This document shows, one piece after another, positions 46,584 through 54,258 of a DNA stretch of 64,000 nucleotides. This stretch comes from Cellulomonas composti (lineage in GTDB: Bacteria; Actinomycetota; Actinomycetes; Actinomycetales; Cellulomonadaceae): NCBI RefSeq assembly GCF_007990245.1, contig NZ_BJWG01000003.1, positions 244,610-308,609 of the forward strand, in the 5' to 3' direction. Position numbers and translations under genes: made by a program. Positions within the stretch are counted from its first letter, which is position 1. Every line of letters starts with the position of its first letter. The notes below the pieces were generated by a model. It saw only the letters and a program-made list of their open reading frames with translations, had not been told where the DNA came from and searched no databases.

Positions 46584-47051
46584 TCAGCCGCCGGGCTCGA
46601 GCGTGGCGCTCGACTCCGGAGTGATCTGCGAGACGCCGCAGCCGGTCTCGACCGTGACGGCATATCCGACGTCGTCGTGCGACGGCGCGTGGTCGTCGGA
46701 CCACGTGAAGGTCGCCTCGCCGTCGGCACGGACGACGAACGTGCCCACCGGGGACCACGCGCCGTCGGCCTCGCGGCGCAGCACGGTGTACTGCGTGCCC
46801 GCGCTCGGTCCGTTCTGCGGGTCCGTCCAGGTGACCAGGACGGACCCCCCGGGCTGACGGACGGCCGACGTGGCCATCACGTCGGTGAGATCGAGCGCGC
46901 AGTGCTCCTCGAGCGACTGGCCACCGGTCGAGGCTCCCGAGGTGGCCGCGACCGGCGTCTCCCGGTCGGACCGCGACGGGGTCTGACCCGAGCAGGCACC
47001 GAGCAGCGCCACGAGCACGAGCACGCAGAGCGCGGTCGACCTGCGTCTCAC
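46584..47051 (-). CDS. Lipoprotein with fibronectin type III-like domain
   Basis: A 155-residue predicted lipoprotein: basic N-terminus, hydrophobic core and lipobox LLGAC. A single beta-sandwich domain follows, with Fn3-like features (SVLVTWTDP, TQYTVLRREADG, YAVTVETGC). Two further cysteines (in EHCALD and ETGCGV) may pair. The GTG at 47051 is favoured because GGGGGAG lies 5 nt upstream; an in-frame ATG at 47066 is the alternative. It lies 76 bp upstream of the metalloprotease on the same strand, so the two may be co-expressed on the surface. Confidence 0.68.
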   Translation of the reverse strand: MRRRSTALCVLVLVALLGACSGQTPSRSDRETPVAATSGASTGGQSLEEHCALDLTDVMATSAVRQPGGSVLVTWTDPQNGPSAGTQYTVLRREADGAWSPVGTFVVRADGEATFTWSDDHAPSHDDVGYAVTVETGCGVSQITPESSATLEPGG

Positions 47052-47265
47052 TGCTCCCCCTGGCATCGGCGCGTGCTGTGCCGGTCACGCTAGCGAGCAA
47101 ACAGCCCAGACCGGCGCCAAACGGGCGGCGTTCACCCGGACGGACGCACGCCTGGTCCGCGGCGCGATCACCCTCGAGAGCCGGGTGCTGCACGGGCCGG
47201 TCGTGTGACAGGCAGCGCAAGGCCGCTCCCCCTGAGGACACAGTCAGGGCGAGGGGGTGTGTCAC

Positions 47266-48444
47266 ATGACTGGTCGTCGGACCCTCGCCGCGCTCGGCGT
47301 CGCCGCGGTGCTCGTCGCGGTCGGCGGATGCTCCACCGAGCCCTCGGCGCCCGCCACCGAGCCTGCCACCGGAGCACCCGCGGCACCCGCCTGGGAGCAG
47401 GTCGCGCCGGGGCCGCTGACGCCGCGGGTCGACGCGTCCGTCGCGTGGCTGGGCGACCGGTTCCTCGTCGCGGGTGGCCGCGCGGAGCGACCCTGCCCGC
47501 CGAATGCCGATTGCGCCTTCGACCCGGATGCCGTCCTCACCGACGCCGCGACGTACGACCCGGTCACGCGCACGTGGGCGGCCGCCGCTCCGCTCCCGGT
47601 GCCCCTGTTCGGGGCGCAGACCGCGCTCGTCGACGGGGCGCTGTACCTGCTGGGCACGCCCGCGGAGCAGGGCGCCCCGGTGTTCCTCGCGTACGAGCCC
47701 GACGACGACGCGTGGCGGACCTTGCCGGCACCCGCGACCCCCGGCCGCCTGGCCACCGACAGTCACGTCCTCGTCGAGGCCGGTGGCTCGGACGAGCAGG
47801 GGCCGGCCGACGACGAGATCTTCGACCCGGCGACGTCGACGTGGTCGGCACTGCCGGACGACCCGATCGGGTCGAGCTTCGACCGGCAGATCAGCGTGGT
47901 GGCCGGGTCGCTGGTCCTGTCCGCGAAGGACCTCGTGGACAGCCCCGGCGGTGAGGACGGTCCCGCGTTCGTGCGGCTGGCGTCGTTCGACCTCGGGTCC
48001 GGCGCGTGGACGACCTTGCCGGACAGCGAGATCCTCGGCTGGGACCCGCTCGTCGCATCGGGGCGGATGGTCTGGCCGGACCCGGGCGGCGCGGACGGCG
48101 GGCAGGTCGACCCGTACGACCGGGAGTACCCCTACGGCGGGATCTACGACCCGGTGGACGGGACCTGGTACGGGCTGCCCGCGGAGCTGGAGCCCCGACC
48201 TGGCGTCACGTGGCCGCGGCTGTCGACCGGGTCGCTCGTCACGAGCGTCGGGCTCCTGCTGGACCCCGTGAGCATGGGCACCTGGGTGCTCCCGGACGCG
48301 CCGTGGGACGTCGGCGACGCCCCGACGTTCGGCGCGTCGCCGCAGTACCTCTTGACCTGGGGCGGCGACGCCGACCTCGAGCCGCTCGGGTGGGTCCTGC
48401 GGCTCGACGACGTGCACGGCGAGCTCGGAGCCGTCGGCGACTGA
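47266..48444 (+). CDS. Kelch-like beta-propeller lipoprotein
   Basis: A 392-residue exported protein: signal segment with lipobox VGGC, Ala/Pro/Thr-rich linker, then a series of ~50-residue kelch-like repeats (RVDASVAWLGDRFLVAGGRA, TYDPVTRTWAAAAPLP, FDPATSTWSALPDD, IYDPVDGTWYGLP). The fold is probably a beta-propeller, used for protein or glycan binding. No catalytic residues are recognised. The ATG at 47266 is favoured; a GTG three codons upstream overlaps the Shine-Dalgarno-like GAGGGGG. Confidence 0.75.
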   Translation: MTGRRTLAALGVAAVLVAVGGCSTEPSAPATEPATGAPAAPAWEQVAPGPLTPRVDASVAWLGDRFLVAGGRAERPCPPNADCAFDPDAVLTDAATYDPVTRTWAAAAPLPVPLFGAQTALVDGALYLLGTPAEQGAPVFLAYEPDDDAWRTLPAPATPGRLATDSHVLVEAGGSDEQGPADDEIFDPATSTWSALPDDPIGSSFDRQISVVAGSLVLSAKDLVDSPGGEDGPAFVRLASFDLGSGAWTTLPDSEILGWDPLVASGRMVWPDPGGADGGQVDPYDREYPYGGIYDPVDGTWYGLPAELEPRPGVTWPRLSTGSLVTSVGLLLDPVSMGTWVLPDAPWDVGDAPTFGASPQYLLTWGGDADLEPLGWVLRLDDVHGELGAVGD

Positions 48445-48515
48445 GCGCGGACCGCCACTCGTCCGTCGGGTCTCGAGCGGTCGGTGTCGGCGCGGAACTC
48501 GTCGTGCTCGGATGC

Positions 48516-48542
48516 TTGACCTCCGCCGGTGCTACGTATAAC
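48516..48542 (+). promoter_or_regulatory. Promoter of the LacI-led sugar operon
   Basis: -35 TTGACC (48516-48521) and -10 TATAAC (48537-48542), spacer 15 bp. The -10 lies inside candidate operator 1, so bound repressor would exclude RNA polymerase. Confidence 0.55.
48529..48542. promoter_or_regulatory. Candidate LacI operator 1
   Basis: GTGCTACGTATAAC matches the palindrome GTTATACGTATAAC at 12 of 14 positions. It overlaps the -10 hexamer of the operon promoter. Confidence 0.65.
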
Positions 48543-48559
48543 GTCGTCCACGCGAGCAA

Positions 48560-48573
48560 GTCATTCGTATAAC
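48560..48573. promoter_or_regulatory. Candidate LacI operator 2
   Basis: GTCATTCGTATAAC matches the palindrome GTTATACGTATAAC at 12 of 14 positions. Its centre is 31 bp from operator 1, about three helical turns, so both would face the same side of the DNA. It lies 14 bp before the lacI-type ATG. Confidence 0.65.
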
Positions 48574-48587
48574 TTGGAGCCTGGTCA

Positions 48588-49634
48588 ATGTCGACTTCGC
48601 CAACGATGTGGGACGTCGCCCATGCGGCGGGTGTCTCACAGGCGACCGTCTCTCTCGTTCTACGCGGTCAGGGCGGCACGCGCGTCTCCGCACAGACGGC
48701 CCAGCGTGTCCGCGACACCGCCAAGGCGATCGGCTACCGCGGCAACGCCACGGCGAGGGCGCTCCGCGACGGCGTCGCCGAGATGGTCGGCTTCATCGGT
48801 GACCAGGTGGCGAGCGCCCCCTTCGCGGGCCGGATCGTCGAGGGCGCACAGGACCGGGCGTGGCAGGACGACCAGCTGCTGCTCGTCGCCAACACGGGCG
48901 GATCGGACGAGATCGAGCGGGCCGCAGTCGCGCAGATGCTCTCCCACCAGGTCCGGCGCGTCGTCTACGCGTCGATGTACAACCGCCCCGTCGACGTACC
49001 GGCCGAGCTGCGGGAGATCGAGATCGTGGTGCTGAACGCGATCGACCCGACGGGCGAGGTGTGGTCCGTGTCGCCGGACGAGGTCGCCGGTGGCCGCGAC
49101 GCGGTCACGCACCTCGTCGAGCACGGTCACCGACGCATCGCGATGATCAACATCGAGACGCTGGAGTCGGGTCTGCCCGCCGCGCTGGGTCGGCACGAGG
49201 GCTATCGCCTCGCGCTCGCGGACGCGGGGATCGCGTACGACGAGAGCGTGGTCAGGTTCGGTGGCGGCGGTACCCCGCACGGGTACGCGCTCACGCACGA
49301 GCTGATGGCGCTGCCCGCCCCGCCGACGGCCATCTTCTGCGCCAACGACCGCACCGCCTGGGGCGCCTACCAGGCGCTCGCCGAGCTCGGCCTGCGCGTT
49401 CCTGAGGACGTCTCGGTGGTCGGGTTCGACAACCAGGACGTGCTCGCGCCGTTCATGCGGCCCGCACTCACGACGATGAACCTCCCGTTCCGCGAGATGG
49501 GCTGGACCGCCACCGACCTGCTCCTGACCGGCAACGCGACCCGCACGCCCGCGAACGCCGGCGCGCGCGCCGTCACGCTGCGCTGCGAGCTCGTCGTGCG
49601 GGAGTCCGTCGCCGAGCCGAGGAGCACCTCATGA
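48588..49634 (+). CDS. LacI-family transcriptional repressor of the fructan operon
   Basis: A 348-residue LacI/GalR regulator. The helix-turn-helix with hinge helix is at residues 5-55 (MWDVAHAAGVSQATVSLVLRG). The periplasmic-binding-protein-like ligand domain follows (GHRRIAMINIE; IFCANDRTAWGAYQALAELGLRVPEDVSVVGFDN). The effector is probably the transported sugar or its product. It is first in the operon and overlaps the first permease by 4 bp, so it is likely autoregulated through operators 1 and 2. GGAG precedes the ATG by about 8 nt. Confidence 0.9.
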   Translation: MSTSPTMWDVAHAAGVSQATVSLVLRGQGGTRVSAQTAQRVRDTAKAIGYRGNATARALRDGVAEMVGFIGDQVASAPFAGRIVEGAQDRAWQDDQLLLVANTGGSDEIERAAVAQMLSHQVRRVVYASMYNRPVDVPAELREIEIVVLNAIDPTGEVWSVSPDEVAGGRDAVTHLVEHGHRRIAMINIETLESGLPAALGRHEGYRLALADAGIAYDESVVRFGGGGTPHGYALTHELMALPAPPTAIFCANDRTAWGAYQALAELGLRVPEDVSVVGFDNQDVLAPFMRPALTTMNLPFREMGWTATDLLLTGNATRTPANAGARAVTLRCELVVRESVAEPRSTS

Positions 49635-50623
49635 GCGCCCCGATCATCGATCCGATCACCGCGCCCGCGGACGCCGGGTCGCCCGGCCGGCGCCCGGACG
49701 ACGCTGCACCTGCGCGTTCGACCTCGCGTCTGCGCAGAGTCCTCCGCGCCTGGCAGTTATACGTACTACTGGCCCCGACACTCCTGTACTTCGCGGTGTT
49801 CAAGTACTGGCCGATGTACGGCGTGCAGATCGCGTTCCGGGACTACAACCCTGCAGACGGCTTCTCCGGCAGCCCGTGGGTGGGATGGGAGCACTTCGAA
49901 CGCTTCTTCTCGTCCTTCCAGTTCTCGATGCTCCTGGAGAACACGCTCCTGCTGGCGGTCACCAACCTGCTGATCGGATTCCCGATCCCGATCGTCCTGG
50001 CGCTGCTGGTGAACCAGCTGCTGTCCCACCGCTTCCGCGGGCTCGTGCAGACGGTGCTCTACGCACCGGCGTTCATCTCGACGGTCATCGTCGTCGGCAT
50101 CATCGTCGTGCTCTTCTCGCCCCGCTCGGGCCTCGTGAACCACGTGATCACGCTCGTCGGCGGCGATCCCGTGTTCTTCCTCGCCGAACCGGGCTGGTTC
50201 CGCCCTCTCTACGTGGGCTCAGGGGTCTGGCAGGAGGCGGGCTTCGCGATGGTCATCTACCTCGCGGCGCTCGCCGGCATCGACCCCGCGCTGCACGAGG
50301 CGGCGAAGCTGGACGGTGCGAGCGCACTGCAGCGGATCCGGCACATCGACCTGCCGGGGATCATGCCCGTGATCTCGATCCTGTTCATCCTCGCCGTCGG
50401 CAACCTGCTCAACGTCGGCTTCGAGAAGGCCCTGCTGCTGCAGACACCGCTCAACATGAGCGCCTCGCAGATCATCCAGACGTACGTGTACCAGGCGGGT
50501 CTGCAGCAGGCGCAGTTCTCCTACTCGGCCGCGATCGGCCTCTTCAACTCGGCGATCAACCTCACGCTGCTGCTCACGTTCAACTGGGTCGCGCGTCGGT
50601 TCAAGCAGAACTCCCTGATCTGA
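49631..50623 (+). CDS. Carbohydrate ABC transporter permease (LplB/YteP type)
   Basis: A 330-residue inner-membrane permease with six hydrophobic helices after a 37-residue Pro/Ala-rich N-terminus. The EAA coupling loop is EAAKLDGASALQRIRHIDLPG. This subtype pairs with LplC/YtcP permeases and LipO-type binding proteins to import complex oligosaccharides. Codons 43-46 are TTA TAC GTA CTA, unusual in this GC-rich gene, and coincide with candidate operator 3. No ATPase gene is in the cluster, so a shared MsmK-like ATPase elsewhere probably energises it. Confidence 0.92.
   Translation: MSAPIIDPITAPADAGSPGRRPDDAAPARSTSRLRRVLRAWQLYVLLAPTLLYFAVFKYWPMYGVQIAFRDYNPADGFSGSPWVGWEHFERFFSSFQFSMLLENTLLLAVTNLLIGFPIPIVLALLVNQLLSHRFRGLVQTVLYAPAFISTVIVVGIIVVLFSPRSGLVNHVITLVGGDPVFFLAEPGWFRPLYVGSGVWQEAGFAMVIYLAALAGIDPALHEAAKLDGASALQRIRHIDLPGIMPVISILFILAVGNLLNVGFEKALLLQTPLNMSASQIIQTYVYQAGLQQAQFSYSAAIGLFNSAINLTLLLTFNWVARRFKQNSLI
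49756..49769. promoter_or_regulatory. Candidate LacI operator 3, inside the first permease gene
   Basis: GTTATACGTACTAC matches the palindrome GTTATACGTATAAC at 12 of 14 positions. It lies 1,196 bp from operator 2 and could allow repression loops or transcription road-blocking. It forces rare TTA, GTA and CTA codons. Confidence 0.55.
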
Positions 50624-50630
50624 GGCCCAC

Positions 50631-51557
50631 GTGATCGACACCCTGCACCCAGGCCCGCGCACGCGCCGGCCCCTGAGCAACCGCATCAGCGACCGCGCCT
50701 TCAACCGCGCGTCCGTCATCCTGCTGAGCGCCGCGGTGGTCGCTGTGGCCTACCCGGTCTACTTCATCGTCATCGCGTCCGTGAGCGACCCGAGCGCGGT
50801 GCAGAACGGCGACGTGTGGTTCGCCCCCTCGGGACTCACCGTCGAGGGCTACCAGCGCATCTTCAGCGACGCGACGATCATCCGCGGTTTCGGGAACTCC
50901 GTCCTGTACACCTCGGTGGCCACCGCGATCAGCGTCGCGCTCATCGTCTCCGGCGGGTACGCACTGTCCCGGCCGGACCTGCCGGGCCGGCGGACGATCA
51001 CGTTCCTGCTGGTCATCACGCTGTTCTTCGACGGCGGCATGATCCCCCGCTACCTCGTCGTGCAGCAGCTCGGCATGATCGACACGATCTGGGCGATGGT
51101 GCTCCCCGGCGCCGTCGGCGTGTGGAACCTCCTGATAGCGCGGTCGTTCTTCGAGGTCACCATCCCCGCCGAGCTGCGCGAGGCCGCCGCCATCGACGGC
51201 GCGAGCGACTTCCGGTTCTTCTTCCAGGTCGCGCTCCCGCTCGCGAAGTCGCTCGTCGTGCTGATGGCGATGATCCACCTCGTCGCGAACTGGAACTCGT
51301 TCTTCGACGCGCTCATCTTCCTCAACGACGCGGACAAGTACCCGCTCCAGCTCGTCCTGCGCAACATCCTCGTCCAGTCCGATCTGTCGAGCGGCAACCT
51401 CACGGGCGACCTCGAGTCGTACGCACAGGCCCAGCGCGTAGGCGAGCTGGTCAAGTACGCGACGATCGTCGTCTCGACGCTGCCGATCATCGCGCTGGTC
51501 CCGTTCCTGCAGAAGCACTTCACCAAGGGTGCCCTGCTCGGAGCGGTCAAGCACTGA
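50631..51557 (+). CDS. Carbohydrate ABC transporter permease (LplC/YtcP type)
   Basis: Second permease, 308 residues, six helices, EAA loop REAAAIDGASDFRFFFQVALP. It has the RPDLPGRRTITFLLVITLFFDGGMIPRYLVV-type segment (GGMIPRYLVV) characteristic of the YtcP branch. It starts with GTG 8 bp after the first permease. A perfect 24-nt palindrome separates it from the binding-protein gene. Confidence 0.92.
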   Translation: MIDTLHPGPRTRRPLSNRISDRAFNRASVILLSAAVVAVAYPVYFIVIASVSDPSAVQNGDVWFAPSGLTVEGYQRIFSDATIIRGFGNSVLYTSVATAISVALIVSGGYALSRPDLPGRRTITFLLVITLFFDGGMIPRYLVVQQLGMIDTIWAMVLPGAVGVWNLLIARSFFEVTIPAELREAAAIDGASDFRFFFQVALPLAKSLVVLMAMIHLVANWNSFFDALIFLNDADKYPLQLVLRNILVQSDLSSGNLTGDLESYAQAQRVGELVKYATIVVSTLPIIALVPFLQKHFTKGALLGAVKH

Positions 51558-51564
51558 CCCACCC

Positions 51565-51588
51565 GTGCCGCACGACGTCGTGCGGCAC
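51565..51588 (+). repeat. Perfect 24-nt palindrome between permease and binding-protein genes
   Basis: GTGCCGCACGAC and its exact complement GTCGTGCGGCAC, with no spacer; the RNA would fold into a hairpin with a tight loop. It starts 8 bp after the permease stop and ends 17 bp before the binding-protein ATG. It probably stabilises the downstream mRNA or attenuates transcription. Confidence 0.85.
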
Positions 51589-51605
51589 TTCACGAAGGGA
51601 TCGAC

Positions 51606-53198
51606 ATGCGTCACAGAATGATGGCCACCGCGGCCGGAGCCGCGACGGTGGCCCTGCTCCTCACCGCCTGCACGGGCGCGGACGAGCCGGAGGCCGCGAG
51701 CTCGGCCGAGTTCAACGCGGAGGGACTGCCCATCGTCGACACGCCGGTGAGCCTCACGTTCTCGGGGCAGAAGGCGCCGCTCGCCCCGGACTACTCCACG
51801 ATGGAGCTCGTCCAGCAGTGGCAGAAGGACACCAACGTCGACATCACCTGGGAGAACCTGCCCGACTCGGTCTACCAGGAGAAGAAGAACCTGCTCCTGG
51901 CCAGCGGTGACCTTCCCGACGCGTTCTACAACACCGGCTTCACGGCCGCCGACATCACGACCTACGGCTCCAACGGCACGCTCGTCCCGCTCGAGGACCT
52001 GATCGCCAAGTACGCGCCGAACCTGCAGAAGATCTTCGAGGAGCGGCCGCAGATCAAGGCGGCGGTGACGTCGTCGGACGGTCACATCTACACGCTTCCC
52101 GCGGCCGAGGAACTCGGCATCGGTGCCGTGCCGTTCTTCCTGTCCATCAACAAGAAGTGGCTCGACGAGCTCGGGCTGCCGGTGCCGACCACGCTCACCG
52201 AGTTCCAGAGCGCACTCGAGGCGTTCCGGGACAAGGACCCGAACGGCAACGGGAAGGCCGACGAGATCCCGCTCAGCTTCATCAACAACTGGTGGTGCGC
52301 CGACATCGGCGACGTGATGGCCGCGATGGGTGGCATGCCCGACAACCCGCAGCACCGCATCGTCCGCGACGGTGAGGTGATCTACACCGCTGCGCAGCCG
52401 GAGTACGCGAAGGCGATCGAGACGCTGCACGACTGGTACTCCACCGGCCTGATCGACGCCGAGTCCCTCACCCAGGACGACAAGACCTACCTGGCCAAGG
52501 GCAAGACCACCGACGAGACGCTCGGCGCGTACGTGTGGTGGGAGACCGAGGAGGTCGTCGGGCCGGACCGGGCGGCGGACTACGTCCTGGTGCCCGCGCT
52601 CAGCGGAGTGGGCGGGCGCCTCGTCGGGCACTCCAACGGGAGCGACTACGCGGCCGGCGCCTTCGCGATCACGCGCACCAACGAGTACCCGGAGATCACC
52701 ATGCGGTGGGTCGACCGGCTGTACGACCCGGTGATGTCGGCCCAGGTGTCCTGGGGCCCGATCGGCACGACGCTCGAGGAGAACGCCGACGGCGTCCTGG
52801 TCCAGAAGGAGCTGCCCGCGGACGTGTCCGCCGGCGAGCTGCGCCAGAAGGTCGCGCCCGGAGGCCCGCACGTCACGCTGAAGGAGGACTTCGAGACCGT
52901 CGTCGCCCCCGAGCCGCGGGCGAGCCAGCGCGTCGCCGACCTCGAGAAGCTCTACCTGCCGTGGGCGGAGAAGGAGTTCTACCCGAACGTCCCGTTCTCC
53001 GACGAGGAGACCCAGGAGATCGCCGCGATCGAGACCGAGGTCACCGCGCTCGTGAACGCGAAGCGGGCGCAGTGGATCGCCAACGGCGGGATCGAGCAGG
53101 ACTGGGACGGCTACGTCGACCAGCTCTCGTCGCTGGGCCTCGACCGGATGGTCGAGCTGTACCAGCAGGCGTACGACCGCTACCAGGACAACGCCTGA
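51606..53198 (+). CDS. Extracellular sugar-binding lipoprotein (LipO/YtcQ type)
   Basis: A 530-residue solute-binding lipoprotein with lipobox LLTAC (cysteine near residue 22). It has the YtcQ/LipO-style opening of the mature domain (VSLTFSGQKAPLAPDYSTMELVQ) and DLPDAFYNTGF, and an EF-like DPNGNGKADEIPLSF calcium loop (about residues 210-224). It captures the oligosaccharide outside the cell for the two permeases. A GAAGGGA Shine-Dalgarno precedes the ATG. Strong hairpins lie before and after the gene, a pattern that lets binding protein be made in excess. Confidence 0.92.
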   Translation: MRHRMMATAAGAATVALLLTACTGADEPEAASSAEFNAEGLPIVDTPVSLTFSGQKAPLAPDYSTMELVQQWQKDTNVDITWENLPDSVYQEKKNLLLASGDLPDAFYNTGFTAADITTYGSNGTLVPLEDLIAKYAPNLQKIFEERPQIKAAVTSSDGHIYTLPAAEELGIGAVPFFLSINKKWLDELGLPVPTTLTEFQSALEAFRDKDPNGNGKADEIPLSFINNWWCADIGDVMAAMGGMPDNPQHRIVRDGEVIYTAAQPEYAKAIETLHDWYSTGLIDAESLTQDDKTYLAKGKTTDETLGAYVWWETEEVVGPDRAADYVLVPALSGVGGRLVGHSNGSDYAAGAFAITRTNEYPEITMRWVDRLYDPVMSAQVSWGPIGTTLEENADGVLVQKELPADVSAGELRQKVAPGGPHVTLKEDFETVVAPEPRASQRVADLEKLYLPWAEKEFYPNVPFSDEETQEIAAIETEVTALVNAKRAQWIANGGIEQDWDGYVDQLSSLGLDRMVELYQQAYDRYQDNA

Positions 53199-53221
53199 CG
53201 CGACCGCCCGGACGAAGGCGC

Positions 53222-53256
53222 GGGGTGGAGCCGACGGAAACGGCTCCACCCCGCAC
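53222..53256 (+). terminator. Hairpin after the binding-protein gene (attenuator)
   Basis: Perfect 14-bp arms (53222-53235 and 53243-53256; GCGGGGTGGAGCCG) with a 7-nt loop ACGGAAA, 24 bp past the stop. Hydrolase genes continue 37 bp downstream, so partial termination or 3'-end protection is likely. Confidence 0.8.
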
Positions 53257-53292
53257 CACCGCCATCCTTCACCACCACACGAGGAACTCCGC

Positions 53293-54258
53293 ATGCTCCT
53301 GCTCGACGACTTCTGGACCTGGGACTTCTGGATCGCCAAGGACCGCGACGACTACCACGTCTTCTACCTCAAGGCGCCCAAGACGCTCGGTGACCCCGAC
53401 CAACGCCACTGGAACGCGCGGATCGGCCACGCGGTCGGCACGGACCTGCGCACGTGGCGCGAGCTCCCCGACGCGCTGGGGCCCGGGGCCGAGGGCAGCT
53501 GGGACGACCTCGCCACCTGGACCGGCTCCGTCCTGCGCGCCGACGACCGCTGGCACCTCTTCTACACAGGCGTCGACCGACGCGATCGCGGCGCCCATCA
53601 GCGCATCGGACTCGCGACGAGCGACGACCTCCTGACCTGGACGAAGCACCCCGACCCCGTGCTCGTGCTCGACGAGCGGTGGTACGAGGGCGTCGCGCCC
53701 GGCTGGGGCGCCGTCGACTGGCGCGACCCGTGGGTCTACCGGTCGACCGAGCACGACGAGTACCGCATGCTCTTCACCGCGCGCGCACCGGGCGGGCCCG
53801 TCGACGAACGCGGTGTGATCGGTCAGGCGAGGTCGGCCGACCTGCTCACGTGGGAGGCGCTGCCGCCCGCGGCCGCCCCCCGGGAGTTCGGGCACATGGA
53901 GGTCCCGCAGCTGTTCAGCGAGCAGGGGCGCTGGTACCTGCCGTACTCCGTGTACGCCGCTCAGCACTCCGAACGGCGGACGGCCGTGAGCCCGGGCGAG
54001 ACCGGCACGCACTACCTCCTCGGGCCCGCCGAGTCCGGGCCGTGGAGCTCTCCCGGCCACTCGTTCTTCAGCGGCGGGGACGGCGAGCTGTACGCCGGCC
54101 GCTTCGAGCGCGACCCCGACGGGCGCCTCGTCTTCCTCGCGTTCCTGCAGTTCGTCGGGGGCGGGCCGTTCGTCGGCGGCCTCAGCGACCCGCTGCCCGT
54201 CGACGTCGGGGCCGACGGCAGGCTCTCGCTCGTCTCCTCCCCCGTCGCGATCCCGTGA
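53293..54258 (+). CDS. Clan GH-J beta-propeller glycosidase (GH32/GH68-like)
   Basis: A 321-residue protein with the five-bladed propeller pattern of beta-fructosidases. Candidate catalytic residues are D11 (DFWTWDFWIAKD), D145 in W-R-D-P-W-V-Y, and E203 in GHMEVPQLF, the nucleophile, stabiliser and acid/base positions of the clan. It lacks the C-terminal beta-sandwich of GH32 and has no signal peptide, so it acts inside the cell on imported fructo-oligosaccharides. Its stop overlaps the start of the next hydrolase (GTGA). Confidence 0.78.
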   Translation: MLLLDDFWTWDFWIAKDRDDYHVFYLKAPKTLGDPDQRHWNARIGHAVGTDLRTWRELPDALGPGAEGSWDDLATWTGSVLRADDRWHLFYTGVDRRDRGAHQRIGLATSDDLLTWTKHPDPVLVLDERWYEGVAPGWGAVDWRDPWVYRSTEHDEYRMLFTARAPGGPVDERGVIGQARSADLLTWEALPPAAAPREFGHMEVPQLFSEQGRWYLPYSVYAAQHSERRTAVSPGETGTHYLLGPAESGPWSSPGHSFFSGGDGELYAGRFERDPDGRLVFLAFLQFVGGGPFVGGLSDPLPVDVGADGRLSLVSSPVAIP

